A stretch of DNA of 57,500 nucleotides from an uncultured Tolumonas sp. GTDB taxonomy: Bacteria; Pseudomonadota; Gammaproteobacteria; Enterobacterales; Aeromonadaceae. Every line of letters starts with the position of its first letter. The stretch's first letter is position 1. This document shows positions 1-9,274 of the stretch, in pieces. The DNA lies in the NCBI RefSeq assembly GCF_963676665.1, contig NZ_OY781369.1:30001-87500 (forward strand), given 5' to 3'. Position numbers and translations under genes: made by a program. The notes beneath the pieces are model-generated. The model had not been told where the DNA came from. It worked only from the letters and a program-made list of their open reading frames with translations, and did no database searches.

Positions 1-528
1 ATTAGCAAACTGACAAGCGCTGATTTTTCCCATTGAAGAGAAATGTTGTGCCAGGTCTTCCGCTTTACTTTCTGTTCGGTTAGCAATGACAATTTCGGCG
101 GGTTGTTGTTCCAGCAACGGCCCCAACACACCACGGCACGCGCCACCAGCACCTAATAATAGAATTTTTTTTCCGCTGAGTTCTTCCAGATGATATTTCA
201 GATCCTGCACCAAACCAGCACCATCTGTGTTGTCGCCCAGTAAGACGCCATCATCGGTTAACTTCAAGGTATTCACTGCTCCGGCTAGTTTTGCGCGCGG
301 TGATAGTTGATCAACCAGTTGGAAAGCCTGTTCCTTAAACGGCACAGTGATGTTGGCTCCTTTCCCACCTTCAGTAAAAAAACGTCGTATCGTGCTGACG
401 AACTCATCTATTGGCGCTTCTATCTTTTCATAACTGAGTTGTTGCTGTGTTTGGCGTGCAAACAAGGTATGAATAAAAGGAGATTTACTGTGGTTAATTG
501 GATTACCAAAAACAGCATAACGATCCAT
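1..528 (-). CDS. aroE: Shikimate dehydrogenase, truncated by the window edge
   Basis: Reduces 3-dehydroshikimate to shikimate with NADPH in the cytosolic chorismate pathway. Only the N-terminal 176 of about 270 residues are inside the window; the C-terminus runs off the left edge. Visible family marks are the substrate-binding NPINHSKSP (residues 9-17), NITVPFK with the catalytic lysine at 65, DNTDG (99-103) and the NADP-binding glycine loop GAGGACRG (126-133). The ATG follows tsaC by 41 bases on the same strand, the usual tsaC-aroE pairing. The reading frame is intact as far as it can be seen, so the truncation is an artefact of the window. Confidence 0.95.
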   Translation of the reverse strand, partial: MDRYAVFGNPINHSKSPFIHTLFARQTQQQLSYEKIEAPIDEFVSTIRRFFTEGGKGANITVPFKEQAFQLVDQLSPRAKLAGAVNTLKLTDDGVLLGDNTDGAGLVQDLKYHLEELSGKKILLLGAGGACRGVLGPLLEQQPAEIVIANRTESKAEDLAQHFSSMGKISACQFAN

Positions 529-569
529 GATCTGCCTCTTCCTATTTATTATTCCGGGCAGTATGGCCG

Positions 570-1130
570 TTACCCTGCTCGGAGCAATTGATTTGTCATT
601 ACATCCCGGATTTCTGATGGATTAGGATTAACCCCAACTTCGCCCGGCAATATATAGTCAATTTGTTCGCCTAACTGTAAACGAACTTCATGTTCTGTGC
701 GACAGGCTGGAAATGATGTCAGATTAGCACTGGTTGATACTAGGGGTTTACCATATGACTGACATAGTTCTTGCACTTGTGGATGTGCACTGACCCGAAC
801 CGCCAATGAACTGAATCGGCCCGTCAGCCATTTAGGTGTCGTTATTTTAGCCGGGAAGACCCATGTATAAGGACCAGGCCAGGAATCGAGTGCCCGCTGT
901 AGTTGCTCGTGGCTAAGAGTACTGATATCCAGATAGGGTGTTAATTGCTGCCATTCCGCCGCAATCAGGATCAAACCTTTTTCTACCGGGCGCTGTTTTA
1001 TCTGCAACAGTTTATGTACTGCAGCTTCATTATCTGGATCGCATCCGAGCCCAAATACGGCTTCTGTCGCGTATGCAATCACTCCACCAGAATGCAGAAT
1101 TTGACATGCTTGCTGAATATTTTGCGTCAT
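570..1130 (-). CDS. tsaC: Threonylcarbamoyl-AMP synthase
   Basis: Makes L-threonylcarbamoyladenylate from threonine, bicarbonate and ATP for the t6A37 modification of ANN-decoding tRNAs. The 186-residue protein is the short YrdC/RimN form without the extra C-terminal Sua5 domain. It shows [10 protein letters not shown] (45-54) and STSAN (132-136), both typical of the nucleotide-binding cleft. It lies between purE and aroE, as in many gammaproteobacteria. A hairpin in the short purE-tsaC gap may partly separate its transcription from purE. Confidence 0.93.
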   Translation of the reverse strand: MTQNIQQACQILHSGGVIAYATEAVFGLGCDPDNEAAVHKLLQIKQRPVEKGLILIAAEWQQLTPYLDISTLSHEQLQRALDSWPGPYTWVFPAKITTPKWLTGRFSSLAVRVSAHPQVQELCQSYGKPLVSTSANLTSFPACRTEHEVRLQLGEQIDYILPGEVGVNPNPSEIRDVMTNQLLRAG

Positions 1131-1158
1131 TAATAATAAAGGCGACCAGCGTCGCCTT
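1131..1158 (-). terminator. Putative terminator after purE
   Basis: A perfect 8-bp stem (AAGGCGAC paired with GTCGCCTT, 1139-1146 with 1151-1158) has a 4-base loop. On the minus strand it is followed by TTTATTATTA. It fills nearly the whole 34-base gap between purE and tsaC, so it could terminate purE mRNA. The T tract is interrupted, so termination may be partial and tsaC-aroE may be read through. Confidence 0.6.
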
Positions 1159-1164
1159 CCTTAA

Positions 1165-1668
1165 TTATTTCAGTTGAGCCTGCAAAGCAGCATCTTTTGC
1201 GATGACTTCATCTGCATTTTTCTGGCGTTCAGCTTTCACTTTGAGAGCCAATGCATCGTCAGCAACCGCTAACATTTGTGCAGCCAGATAACCGGCATTT
1301 TTAGCACCTGCTTTACCAATCGCAACTGTTGCTACCGGCACCCCGCCTGGCATCTGCACGGTGGAAAGCAGAGCATCCATTCCTTTTAATGGGCCACCGT
1401 CAATCGGCACACCAATCACAGGACGAGTCGTAATACCAGCCACTGCACCTGCCAGATGGGCAGCTAAACCTGCCGCGCAGATAAACACTTTACAGCCACG
1501 AGCTTCAGCATCAGTAACGTAAGCGTGAGTTGCTGCTGGCGTACGATGCGCTGATGTCACTTTAACTTCATAGCGGATATCGAATGATTTCAATACATCA
1601 AGGGTAGTCTGCATAACCGGAAAATCGGAATCAGAGCCCATCAGGATCGCTACAAATGGATTTGACAT
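1165..1668 (-). CDS. purE: N5-carboxyaminoimidazole ribonucleotide mutase (PurE), no adjacent purK
   Basis: PurE makes 4-carboxy-aminoimidazole ribonucleotide in purine synthesis; class I enzymes use the N5-CAIR supplied by PurK. The 167-residue protein has GSDSDFP (11-17), SAHRTP (39-44) and the later [21 protein letters not shown] segment. The middle part ([14 protein letters not shown], then [17 protein letters not shown]) differs from E. coli PurE, which reads GAGGAAHLPGMIAA and then GVPVQSAALSGVDSL. It resembles the AHLAG-type PurE of many anaerobes and Firmicutes. In E. coli and Vibrio purK follows purE; here tsaC follows. Whether this is a class I or a CO2-using enzyme cannot be settled by eye. 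Confidence 0.88.
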   Translation of the reverse strand: MSNPFVAILMGSDSDFPVMQTTLDVLKSFDIRYEVKVTSAHRTPAATHAYVTDAEARGCKVFICAAGLAAHLAGAVAGITTRPVIGVPIDGGPLKGMDALLSTVQMPGGVPVATVAIGKAGAKNAGYLAAQMLAVADDALALKVKAERQKNADEVIAKDAALQAQLK

Positions 1669-1726
1669 GAGAGGAACTTCCTTGCGTCAGGTTAAAAAAA
1701 TGTTAAAACTTGCGATTGCGGTCTCA

Positions 1727-2299
1727 TTATAGTGATTCATCACTATAGTTACAGCTCTTTTGCGGACAACAAAAACGAACACCTTGGCGAGAACGCTTCT
1801 CTATCAGTATAGCGAATCCACATTGCGGACAAACTTTAGCTACCGGTTTATCGTTAATCGCATATTTGCATTTAGGGTAATCACTACAGGCATAAAATGT
1901 CTTCCCATACCGCGAGGTCTTAGCCTGTAGTTGTCCGTGGCGACAAATGGGACAAACAGGTAGTTCCGATGCCGTTTCTGGTAGCGAGCTATTAGTTTCA
2001 ATATGCTGGCATTCCGGATAACCGGTGCAGCCAATGAACAATCCAAAGCGCCCCTTTTTGATCGCTAACGGTTTACCACAAGCAGGACAACTGGAATCAT
2101 CAAGCACCTTTTCAGTAACGACACTGTGTTGCTGTAAGGGCCGCATATATTGGCAGGTAGGGTAATTTTCGCAGCCGAGAAACAAGCCATGCTTACTCTT
2201 GCGTAGGCTCAGAGAACCGCCACACTCCGGACAAAGACGGTACTCTTTATCCAGAGCATGTTCCTGTACGTTGAACAAACTGCTATCAATTTTACTCAT
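1727..2299 (-). CDS. Topoisomerase-I-type zinc-ribbon protein (YrdD-like)
   Basis: A 190-residue protein made almost entirely of four zinc ribbons like those at the C-terminus of topoisomerase I. The cysteine sets are 23/26/43/49, 71/74/91/97, 116/119/138/144 and 157/160/177-178/183. Each ribbon carries the FxGCxxYPxC-type second half, weakest in the fourth, and no catalytic topoisomerase domain is present. E. coli YrdD has the same design and position beside smg, dprA and tsaC. A nucleic-acid-binding role is inferred; no enzymatic function is known to me. It starts 19 bases after smg, probably in the same transcript. Confidence 0.85.
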   Translation of the reverse strand: MSKIDSSLFNVQEHALDKEYRLCPECGGSLSLRKSKHGLFLGCENYPTCQYMRPLQQHSVVTEKVLDDSSCPACGKPLAIKKGRFGLFIGCTGYPECQHIETNSSLPETASELPVCPICRHGQLQAKTSRYGKTFYACSDYPKCKYAINDKPVAKVCPQCGFAILIEKRSRQGVRFCCPQKSCNYSDESL

Positions 2300-2318
2300 T
2301 ACGGGATGTAGCGCCTTA

Positions 2319-2792
2319 TTACTGGATAGTCACCACATCCGGTTCATACATTAACTCTTCCATCTGATGACAAGCGTTTTCGCCGCCAGGCAGATTGAAC
2401 AGCACCATCATGACAACCCATTTCAGATCATCCAGTTCAATCTCTGTTGTATCCAGCTCCATCAGGCGTTCAATAACAATTTCTCGGGTTTCACAATTAA
2501 GCACACGGATCTGCTCCAGAAATAGCAGGAATCCGCGACATTCGGTGCTTAATTTTAATGTCTCTTCAGCTGCATAAATCCGAAATGAATCTGAAGCGCA
2601 CGCCGTATATTCAGGTGCGTCTGGGCTATCGTGTAGCGCAGCTAAATCTTCAAGCCAGGATAGTGCTTTATATATTTCAGGTTTTTGAAAGCCGGCACGA
2701 GTTAGTTCATCGGTCAGGGCATCTTGATCAACCATGAAATCCAACTCACTTTGTACATATGTTTCGAACAGGTACATTAAGACATCAAACAT
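2319..2792 (-). CDS. smg: Smg family protein (DUF494)
   Basis: A 157-residue acidic, mostly helical protein of the same length as E. coli Smg, opening with [13 protein letters not shown]. The family is conserved next to dprA and has no proven biochemical activity. The start lies two bases after the dprA stop, and an AGGAG nine bases before the ATG sits inside the end of dprA, indicating translational coupling. Assignment rests on sequence recognition and on the dprA-smg-yrdD order. Confidence 0.9.
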   Translation of the reverse strand: MFDVLMYLFETYVQSELDFMVDQDALTDELTRAGFQKPEIYKALSWLEDLAALHDSPDAPEYTACASDSFRIYAAEETLKLSTECRGFLLFLEQIRVLNCETREIVIERLMELDTTEIELDDLKWVVMMVLFNLPGGENACHQMEELMYEPDVVTIQ

Positions 2793-2794
2793 AA

Positions 2795-3928
2795 TTAGGC
2801 ACTCCTCGTTCGCACATAACCACCCGGCACTGACAAAATTAATCCTTCTAATTCGAGCGTGATTAATTCCGTCATCACCTCCTGAACAGGCAACCCACTG
2901 GTCGCAGCAATAACATCTATCGCTGTTACCTCATTACTTCTTAAGTTATCTAACAATCGGGAAAATGGCAAATCAGATAAAGATTCTTCCTGTTGAGGTT
3001 TGGCAACCGATTGCTCAACTATCGCAGGAGGAATAATACCTATCTCTTCTATTATATCGGCAGCATCACAGACAAGTTTTGCCCCTTGTTGAATTAATCG
3101 GTGACAACCTCGTGCATTATGATTATTTACTCGACCTGGCACGGCAAAAACTTCCCGGTTTTGTTCCACTGCATAGCGTGCCGTAATCAATGAACCACTT
3201 TTTTCGGCAGCTTCAATCACCAATGTTCCAACCGATAATCCACTTATAATACGGTTCCGACGAGGAAAATGTTCAGGTCGTGGCAAAGTATCCGGAAAAA
3301 ACTCCGAAACCAGCGCCCCACCCTGTTCAAGAATTTGATGTGCTAAAGCGCGATGTTTAGACGGATAAATCTGATTCAGACCACAACCTTGCACAGCGAT
3401 TGTTCTACCGCCAAACTGCAACGCGGTTTGATGACTGATAGCATCAATACCCGATGCCAATCCAGAAGTAATCACCAACCCAGCTTGCACCAATTCACGA
3501 GTAAAACTCTGTGCTGCATCACGACCATCGGTGGTGGGTTTCCTTGAACCAACAATCGCAAGTTGAAGTTCACCAATGATGGTTGAGCAGCCAGTAATGA
3601 ATAAAATTAATGGCGCACCGACAACGTTGCGGAGTAATAACGGATAAGCAGGGTGATCAAAAGGCAGGATATGCTGGTTTTTCTCATACCCCCAATCAAT
3701 GATTGATTGGTAATTGGCTGGGGAGAAATCGAGCCACTGACGGATCTGAGTTTCATTCCAGCCACAAACAGATAATTGCTCGGGACTACAGTTAATTAGC
3801 TCAGAAATGGCAAAACGTTGTAATAATTTGGCCCCTTTGATGGGGCCAATTCCAGGAAGCGCAACAAGATGTAACCACAGAGCTAATTCATCTTGCGACA
3901 ACGGGTGTTCAAGGGTTTTCCACCGCAT
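2795..3928 (-). CDS. dprA: DNA-processing protein DprA (Smf)
   Basis: DprA binds incoming single-stranded DNA and loads RecA during natural transformation. The protein has an N-terminal helix-hairpin-helix-like part, the Rossmann-like core with [17 protein letters not shown] and [12 protein letters not shown], and a C-terminal winged-helix domain ending [11 protein letters not shown]. The ATG at 3928 (377 residues) is chosen. An in-frame GTG at 3949 would add seven residues. No strong ribosome-binding site precedes either. Both choices overlap the end of the LysM gene (by 20 or 41 bases), so translation is probably coupled. Whether the organism is competent cannot be judged from this window. 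Confidence 0.92.
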   Translation of the reverse strand: MRWKTLEHPLSQDELALWLHLVALPGIGPIKGAKLLQRFAISELINCSPEQLSVCGWNETQIRQWLDFSPANYQSIIDWGYEKNQHILPFDHPAYPLLLRNVVGAPLILFITGCSTIIGELQLAIVGSRKPTTDGRDAAQSFTRELVQAGLVITSGLASGIDAISHQTALQFGGRTIAVQGCGLNQIYPSKHRALAHQILEQGGALVSEFFPDTLPRPEHFPRRNRIISGLSVGTLVIEAAEKSGSLITARYAVEQNREVFAVPGRVNNHNARGCHRLIQQGAKLVCDAADIIEEIGIIPPAIVEQSVAKPQQEESLSDLPFSRLLDNLRSNEVTAIDVIAATSGLPVQEVMTELITLELEGLILSVPGGYVRTRSA

Positions 3929-5009
3929 AACCAGCACGCACCATATCACGACTGTTCATCACTATCGCTAAACTGGTTTTCTGGTAGACCTTGATCACCA
4001 TCACTTCACCAATATGATCAGCACTGAGCACCGTCGATTGCTTATTCATCAATTTCTGGCCAATAGAACTATCTTGTTGGTAAGAGACATGATCAGGGCC
4101 ATTGTCCACCACTTCAGCACCTGGACGAACAATACCGAAAACATCGCCTGGTTTCAGATTTTCTCTGGCACCTTTGTCAATAATGACAGTGTCATATTTG
4201 CCGACGTAAGTGCTCTTCATCGGTATATCAATGATATGCGCAGGCTTAGTGAGGTTACCCGGCTCTGGAATAAAGAATGCGTCGATACTGCTTTCACTCA
4301 GCATTGGCAGTAAACGATCACCGCGTCGGATTTCACTAAAACTACTGACCACTTCAACAGTTGTAATATTGTTATCACCAACTTCTTTTGGCTGCACAAC
4401 ACCCACCAGCTCAAGCTGACGTCCAAGTGCTTCTCCGGTTTGGTTATCTTTATAGGTATTCCCCACATGATACACACCATAGTGTGTATTCAGATCTGCT
4501 TTTCCCCGTACGTGTATCGTTTGTCCCTTCGACATAAAAATACTCGTATCGTTGTTTTCACCCAGAACATACGGCACGTGCTCAAGATCCGTATTCATAT
4601 CGGCAACCATGTCGGCGCGTAAGAATTGCGATATTTCTGAGAGTTCAACTGTCGACACCGGCGACTGATTTTCTTCAATACGCACCTTAGGTGTTAACTT
4701 GATATGATGTTTCCCTTCGCGGGCATCAGATTGGTCTAAAACTAGCTTCGGTTGACCATTAACCCATTTGAGGCGCAAACGGTCACCAGGATAAATCCAG
4801 TGCGGGTTTTTGATCTGTTTATTCATATCCCATAAGCGGGGCCACAACCACGGCTTAGTCAGAAAACGGCCGGAAATATCCCATAATGTATCGCCTTTTT
4901 TGACAATATATTTATCCGGATGGTCTTTTTTCAATGCCAGCGTGTCGGCACTTGCCTGAAAGGCACACAATGCTGACACCAAAAAAAGCGAAATATAACG
5001 TAGTTTCAT
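3909..5009 (-). CDS. Exported LysM-domain protein upstream of dprA
   Basis: The protein of about 366 residues begins with a signal peptide (SLFLVSALCAFQASA, cleavage near residue 21). A LysM domain follows (YIVKKGDTLWDISGRFL ... NPHWIYPGDRLRL), which binds peptidoglycan glycan chains. The remaining 270 or so residues form a conserved C-terminal region without a recognised catalytic motif. The ATG at 5009 is preferred to the one at 5015 because AGGG is eight bases before it. LysM proteins of this kind commonly precede dprA in Vibrio and Shewanella. It is read divergently from def. Confidence 0.85.
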   Translation of the reverse strand: MKLRYISLFLVSALCAFQASADTLALKKDHPDKYIVKKGDTLWDISGRFLTKPWLWPRLWDMNKQIKNPHWIYPGDRLRLKWVNGQPKLVLDQSDAREGKHHIKLTPKVRIEENQSPVSTVELSEISQFLRADMVADMNTDLEHVPYVLGENNDTSIFMSKGQTIHVRGKADLNTHYGVYHVGNTYKDNQTGEALGRQLELVGVVQPKEVGDNNITTVEVVSSFSEIRRGDRLLPMLSESSIDAFFIPEPGNLTKPAHIIDIPMKSTYVGKYDTVIIDKGARENLKPGDVFGIVRPGAEVVDNGPDHVSYQQDSSIGQKLMNKQSTVLSADHIGEVMVIKVYQKTSLAIVMNSRDMVRAGYAVENP

Positions 5010-5108
5010 AATCATCCCTGTCCCGTTTATGCCGGACGGCTGTTATTTTGGACGCCAGCCGACTAAAATCAGGCTGACAGTTACGATATACGAGTATTAA
5101 TTAATTAT

Positions 5109-5618
5109 ATGGCCACACTGGAAGTTTTACGTTTTCCTGATGAACGGTTGCGCAAAATTGCAACGCCGGTCGAAAAAATCACCCCAGATCTCGAACATAT
5201 CATACAGGATATGTTTGAAACTATGTATCTGGAAGAAGGGATTGGCCTGGCTGCGACACAGGTCAATATTCATAAACGAATTATAGTCGTAGATATCTCA
5301 GAAGATCACAGTCAACCCACAGTATTAATTAATCCGGAGCTGATTGAGAAACGTGGCGAGACGGGAATTGAAGAGGGATGTCTCTCTGTTCCTGAATGTC
5401 GGGCATTAGTACCGCGATCAGAATGGGTCAAAGTTCGTGCGTTAGACCGCCATGGTGAGCCGTTTGAGATTGAAACGGATGGTTTACTGGCGATCTGTTT
5501 GCAGCATGAAATGGATCATCTGGTCGGCAAACTGTTTGTCGATTATTTGTCGCCACTCAAACGGCAGCGTATCCGGCAGAAGCTGGAAAAGCAGGCACGT
5601 ATTGAACGTTCATCCTAA
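5109..5618 (+). CDS. def: Peptide deformylase
   Basis: Removes the formyl group from the N-terminal methionine of nascent proteins, using Fe2+ held by one cysteine and two histidines. All three motifs are intact: GIGLAATQ (44-51), EEGCLSVPE (88-96, metal ligand Cys91) and QHEMDH (132-137, ligands His133 and His137, catalytic Glu134). At 169 residues it matches E. coli Def. It is the first gene of def-fmt-rsmB-trkA-trkH; fmt starts 11 bases downstream. The ribosome-binding site before the ATG is weak and AT-rich. Confidence 0.97.
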   Translation: MATLEVLRFPDERLRKIATPVEKITPDLEHIIQDMFETMYLEEGIGLAATQVNIHKRIIVVDISEDHSQPTVLINPELIEKRGETGIEEGCLSVPECRALVPRSEWVKVRALDRHGEPFEIETDGLLAICLQHEMDHLVGKLFVDYLSPLKRQRIRQKLEKQARIERSS

Positions 5619-5629
5619 TAGGATCAGCT

Positions 5630-6574
5630 GTGCATAATCTTCGCATTATCTTCGCCGGAACACCTGATTTTGCAGCCCAACACCTGCAAGCACTGCTAGA
5701 TGCAGGTTTACAAGTGGTCGGTGTTTACACTCAACCGGATCGACCTGCGGGTCGGGGCAATAAACTCACCCCCAGCCCAGTCAAGACACTGGCGCTCACG
5801 CATCAGATCCCTGTTTTTCAGCCGGTTAACTTTAAAGAGGAAGCCGCACGACAGGAATTAAAAGCATTAGATGCAGACCTGATGATCGTCGTGGCTTACG
5901 GCTTATTGTTACCGCAAGCCATACTCGATACTCCCCGTTTGGGTTGTATTAATGTACATGGCTCATTGTTACCTCGCTGGCGTGGAGCCGCCCCCATCCA
6001 GCGTTCAATTTGGGCTGGTGATGCCCAAACTGGTATTACCATCATGCAGATGGATATTGGGCTGGATACCGGCGATATGCTGCATAAGATTATTTGCCCG
6101 ATTGCCCCAGAAGAAACTAGTTCTACCTTGTATGAAAAACTAGCCGTAGAAGGCCCCAAAGGTTTATTGGCTACTGTTCAGCAAATCGCAGCCGGAAAAA
6201 CACAGCCGGAAAAACAAGATAACGAGCTGGCAACCTATGCCAAAAAGCTCACAAAGGAAGAAGCCCGCATTGATTGGCAGCAGGAAGCTGGTTTTATTGA
6301 GCGTTGTATCCGCGCCTTTAACCCCTGGCCTGTCAGCTATTTTCAGTTGGCAGAGCTGAATATCAAAGTGTGGCAAGCAGAGGTTTTAACCGATAGTAGC
6401 CATCAGCCAGCCGGAACCATTATACAAGCCAGTAAAGACGGGTTAGATGTTGCCACTGGTATGGGCATTTTACGTATTAAACAACTGCAATTACCGGGCA
6501 AAAAAGCCATGTCCTTTGCGGATGTCTTCAATGCGCGTCAGGATCTTTTCCTTCCGGGCAATCTTCTGCCTTAA
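5630..6574 (+). CDS. fmt: Methionyl-tRNA formyltransferase
   Basis: Formylates initiator Met-tRNA with 10-formyltetrahydrofolate, the reaction that Def later undoes. The 314-residue protein has the N-terminal formyltransferase domain with [18 protein letters not shown] (Asn108, His110) and [10 protein letters not shown] (Asp146 catalytic). A C-terminal OB-type tRNA-binding domain follows from about residue 205. The start codon is GTG, with AGGA seven bases upstream. It is the usual partner of def. Confidence 0.97.
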   Translation: MHNLRIIFAGTPDFAAQHLQALLDAGLQVVGVYTQPDRPAGRGNKLTPSPVKTLALTHQIPVFQPVNFKEEAARQELKALDADLMIVVAYGLLLPQAILDTPRLGCINVHGSLLPRWRGAAPIQRSIWAGDAQTGITIMQMDIGLDTGDMLHKIICPIAPEETSSTLYEKLAVEGPKGLLATVQQIAAGKTQPEKQDNELATYAKKLTKEEARIDWQQEAGFIERCIRAFNPWPVSYFQLAELNIKVWQAEVLTDSSHQPAGTIIQASKDGLDVATGMGILRIKQLQLPGKKAMSFADVFNARQDLFLPGNLLP

Positions 6575-6594
6575 TTTTTTATTGAGTGGTATTT

Positions 6595-7896
6595 ATGAAA
6601 GTTCGGGCAACCGCAGCCAAGGTTATGTTTCAGGTCGTAGAACAGGGATATTCTCTGTCTGCCGCGTTGCCTGCAGCTCAACAGCTGATTCCAGCTAAAG
6701 ATCGCGCGTTATTACAGGAAATTTGTTACGGCACCTTACGTTGGCTAAACCGTTTAGAGTTTATCGCGGAACAATTGATCGAACGCCCGCTGAAAGGAAA
6801 ACACCGCTCTCTGCACTATTTATTGCTAGTTGGTCTATATCAGCTGTTTTATACCCGTATTCCACCGCATGCGGCCTTAGCTGAAACGGTGAATGCCACC
6901 AAGATCATGAATGGCGATAGCTTTCGCGGCATGATCAATGGTGTATTGCGTAATGCGCAACGCCAACAGGCAGAATTACTGCAAGCAGCAGATAAAAACG
7001 AAACCACCCGTTTTAGTTATCCTCGTTGGTTACTGAAAAAGATCAAACAATCTTGTCAGTATGGTTATGTTTCTGTGTTACAGGCGGGTAATGCATATCC
7101 GCCCATGTGGCTGCGCGTGAATTTAAGTCGGCAATCACGGGAAGATTATCAACAGCAATTGGCCGCATTAGGCATTAACAGCACTCCTCACGCTAGTTGT
7201 GCCTCGGCACTGTTACTAGAAAAAGCCTGTGATGTGAATGAACTACCTGGCTTTGCGGAAGGCGCTTGTTCTGTGCAAGATGCAGCGGCACAACATGCCG
7301 CCTGGTTATTAGAGCCACAAGCCAATGAGTTGATTTTAGATGCCTGCGCCGCACCCGGTGGCAAAACAGCACATATTCTGGAGCACCAGCCAGCACTAAA
7401 ACAACTGATTGCGGTCGATTTTGATGAAACTCGATTGCAGCGGGTGGCAGAAAACCTGCAACGCATCAAACTGAACGCAACGCTCATTCACGGTGATGCC
7501 AGTCAGCCAGAACAATGGTGGCAAGGCCCGCAATTTGATCGCATTTTATTAGATGCACCTTGTTCTGCAACTGGCGTGATCCGACGTCATCCAGATATTA
7601 AATGGTTACGTCGAGCGGAAGATATTGCTGAATTAGCACGCTTACAAAGCAGTATCCTTGATGCAATGTGGCTACAATTAAAACCCGGTGGTACGTTGCT
7701 GTATGCCACTTGCTCCATTTTATCTGACGAAAACAGTACTCAAATTAAAGCTTTCTTAGAAAGAACCACCGATGCTATTCACGTTCCATTAAATGAACAA
7801 GACACTGCACTACAACCTGGTTGGCAAATTTACCCTGGAGAGCAGCATATGGATGGCTTTTTCTATGCCAAATTGACTAAACAGGTGACAGCATGA
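6595..7896 (+). CDS. rsmB: 16S rRNA (cytosine-967-C5)-methyltransferase
   Basis: Methylates C967 of 16S rRNA with S-adenosylmethionine. The 433-residue protein has a NusB-like RNA-binding N-terminal domain (about 1-140). The methyltransferase core shows [10 protein letters not shown] (249-258) and the two RsmB/NOP2 cysteines, APC (Cys323) and ATC (Cys373), one catalytic and one for product release. The ATG at 6595 is chosen because GAGTGG lies six bases upstream; an in-frame GTG at 6586 overlaps that site. Its stop overlaps the trkA start (ATGA), suggesting coupled translation. Confidence 0.96.
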   Translation: MKVRATAAKVMFQVVEQGYSLSAALPAAQQLIPAKDRALLQEICYGTLRWLNRLEFIAEQLIERPLKGKHRSLHYLLLVGLYQLFYTRIPPHAALAETVNATKIMNGDSFRGMINGVLRNAQRQQAELLQAADKNETTRFSYPRWLLKKIKQSCQYGYVSVLQAGNAYPPMWLRVNLSRQSREDYQQQLAALGINSTPHASCASALLLEKACDVNELPGFAEGACSVQDAAAQHAAWLLEPQANELILDACAAPGGKTAHILEHQPALKQLIAVDFDETRLQRVAENLQRIKLNATLIHGDASQPEQWWQGPQFDRILLDAPCSATGVIRRHPDIKWLRRAEDIAELARLQSSILDAMWLQLKPGGTLLYATCSILSDENSTQIKAFLERTTDAIHVPLNEQDTALQPGWQIYPGEQHMDGFFYAKLTKQVTA

Positions 7897-9269
7897 AGAT
7901 CATCATTGTCGGCGCAGGCCAAGTTGGCGGTACGCTGGCGGAAAATCTGGTCGGTGAAAATAACGAAATCACACTGGTTGATACCGATGCCGAGCGCTTG
8001 CGTGAACTCCAGGACAAATATGACCTGCGTGTCGTTTGCGGCCCAGGGTCATATCCTGGCGTGTTACGCGAAGCAGGCGCCGATGATGCCGATATGCTGG
8101 TTGCTGTCACCAGCAGTGACGAATGCAACATGGTCGCTTGTCAAATTGCCTATTCGCTGTTTAACGTGCCGAACAAAGTGGCTCGTATTCGTTCCCATGC
8201 TTACTTATCTGCACGGGAAAAATTATTCAAAGGTGAAGTGTTCCATATTGATCATCTGATTTCCCCAGAACAACTAGTTATCGAATATATGCGCCGGTTG
8301 ATTGAATATCCGGGTGCATTACAGGTGGCTGACTTTGCCGGCGGTCGTCTGGGGTTGGTTGCGGTTAAAGCTTATTACGGCGGTCCGCTGGTTGGTAATG
8401 CACTGGCCACGCTGAAAGAACACATGCCAAACATTGATACCCGTGTGGCGGCTATTTTCCGCCAAGGGCGCTCGATTCGTCCGCAGGGTACCACCATTAT
8501 CGAAGCGGATGATGAAGTCTTCTTTGTTGCCGCCTCCGGTCACATTCGTGCCGTGATGTCAGAACTTCAGCGTTTGGAAAGCCCCTACCGCCGGATCATG
8601 ATTGTCGGCGGTGGTAATGTCGGCGCAGGGTTAGCCCGTCAGTTGGAAGGACGTTACAGCGTAAAACTGATCGAACGCAATGCAGAACGGGCTGAAGCGT
8701 TATCGGAAATGCTGGAAGAAACAATTGTCTTCTGTGGCGATTCTGCCGATCAAGAGTTACTGCAGGAAGAACATATCGAACAGATCGATGTCTTTATTGC
8801 CGTCACGAACGATGATGAAGCCAACATCATGTCTGCGATGCTGGCGAAAAAACTCGGTGCACGTAAAGCTATCGTGCTGATCCAGCGCAGTGCGTATGTT
8901 GATCTGGTGCAAGGCGGTACGATTGATATTGCAGTTTCGCCACAACAAGCGACCATTTCTGCCCTGCTGACTCATGTTCGTCGCGCGGATATTGCCAACG
9001 TTTATTCATTACGCCGTGGGGTCGCCGAAGCCATCGAAGCCATTGCACATGGCGATGAACATACCTCTAAAGTAGTCGGACGTTCGATTGGTGAATTGAA
9101 ACTGCCGCCAGGTGCAACCATTGGTGCGGTAGTGCGTGGCGATGACGTATTAATTGCCCACGACACTACGGTGATCCAGCAAGATGACCACGTGGTAATG
9201 TTTTTAGTTGATAAAAAACATATCCCTGAGGTTGAACGTCTATTCCAACCAAGCCCGTTCTTCTTGTAG
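7893..9269 (+). CDS. trkA: Trk potassium uptake regulatory subunit TrkA
   Basis: Cytosolic NAD-binding gating subunit of the Trk K+ transporter. The 458 residues, the same length as E. coli TrkA, form two tandem RCK units. Each has a nucleotide-binding loop: GAGQVG at 7-12 and GGGNVG near 239. The TrkA-C-type ligand-binding parts follow each unit. The C-terminus [12 protein letters not shown] is as in E. coli. It overlaps rsmB by four bases and is followed after five bases by trkH, so both Trk components are made together here, whereas E. coli keeps trkH elsewhere. Confidence 0.97.
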   Translation: MKIIIVGAGQVGGTLAENLVGENNEITLVDTDAERLRELQDKYDLRVVCGPGSYPGVLREAGADDADMLVAVTSSDECNMVACQIAYSLFNVPNKVARIRSHAYLSAREKLFKGEVFHIDHLISPEQLVIEYMRRLIEYPGALQVADFAGGRLGLVAVKAYYGGPLVGNALATLKEHMPNIDTRVAAIFRQGRSIRPQGTTIIEADDEVFFVAASGHIRAVMSELQRLESPYRRIMIVGGGNVGAGLARQLEGRYSVKLIERNAERAEALSEMLEETIVFCGDSADQELLQEEHIEQIDVFIAVTNDDEANIMSAMLAKKLGARKAIVLIQRSAYVDLVQGGTIDIAVSPQQATISALLTHVRRADIANVYSLRRGVAEAIEAIAHGDEHTSKVVGRSIGELKLPPGATIGAVVRGDDVLIAHDTTVIQQDDHVVMFLVDKKHIPEVERLFQPSPFFL

Positions 9270-9274
9270 GCCAT

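Noticed and set aside
550-590. Hairpin near the tsaC stop before aroE
   Set aside because: The stem contains a mismatch on the minus strand and no T run follows, so it was not called a terminator.
307-591. Plus-strand open frame over aroE
   Set aside because: It is antisense to a clear aroE coding sequence with intact motifs and has no recognisable protein features.
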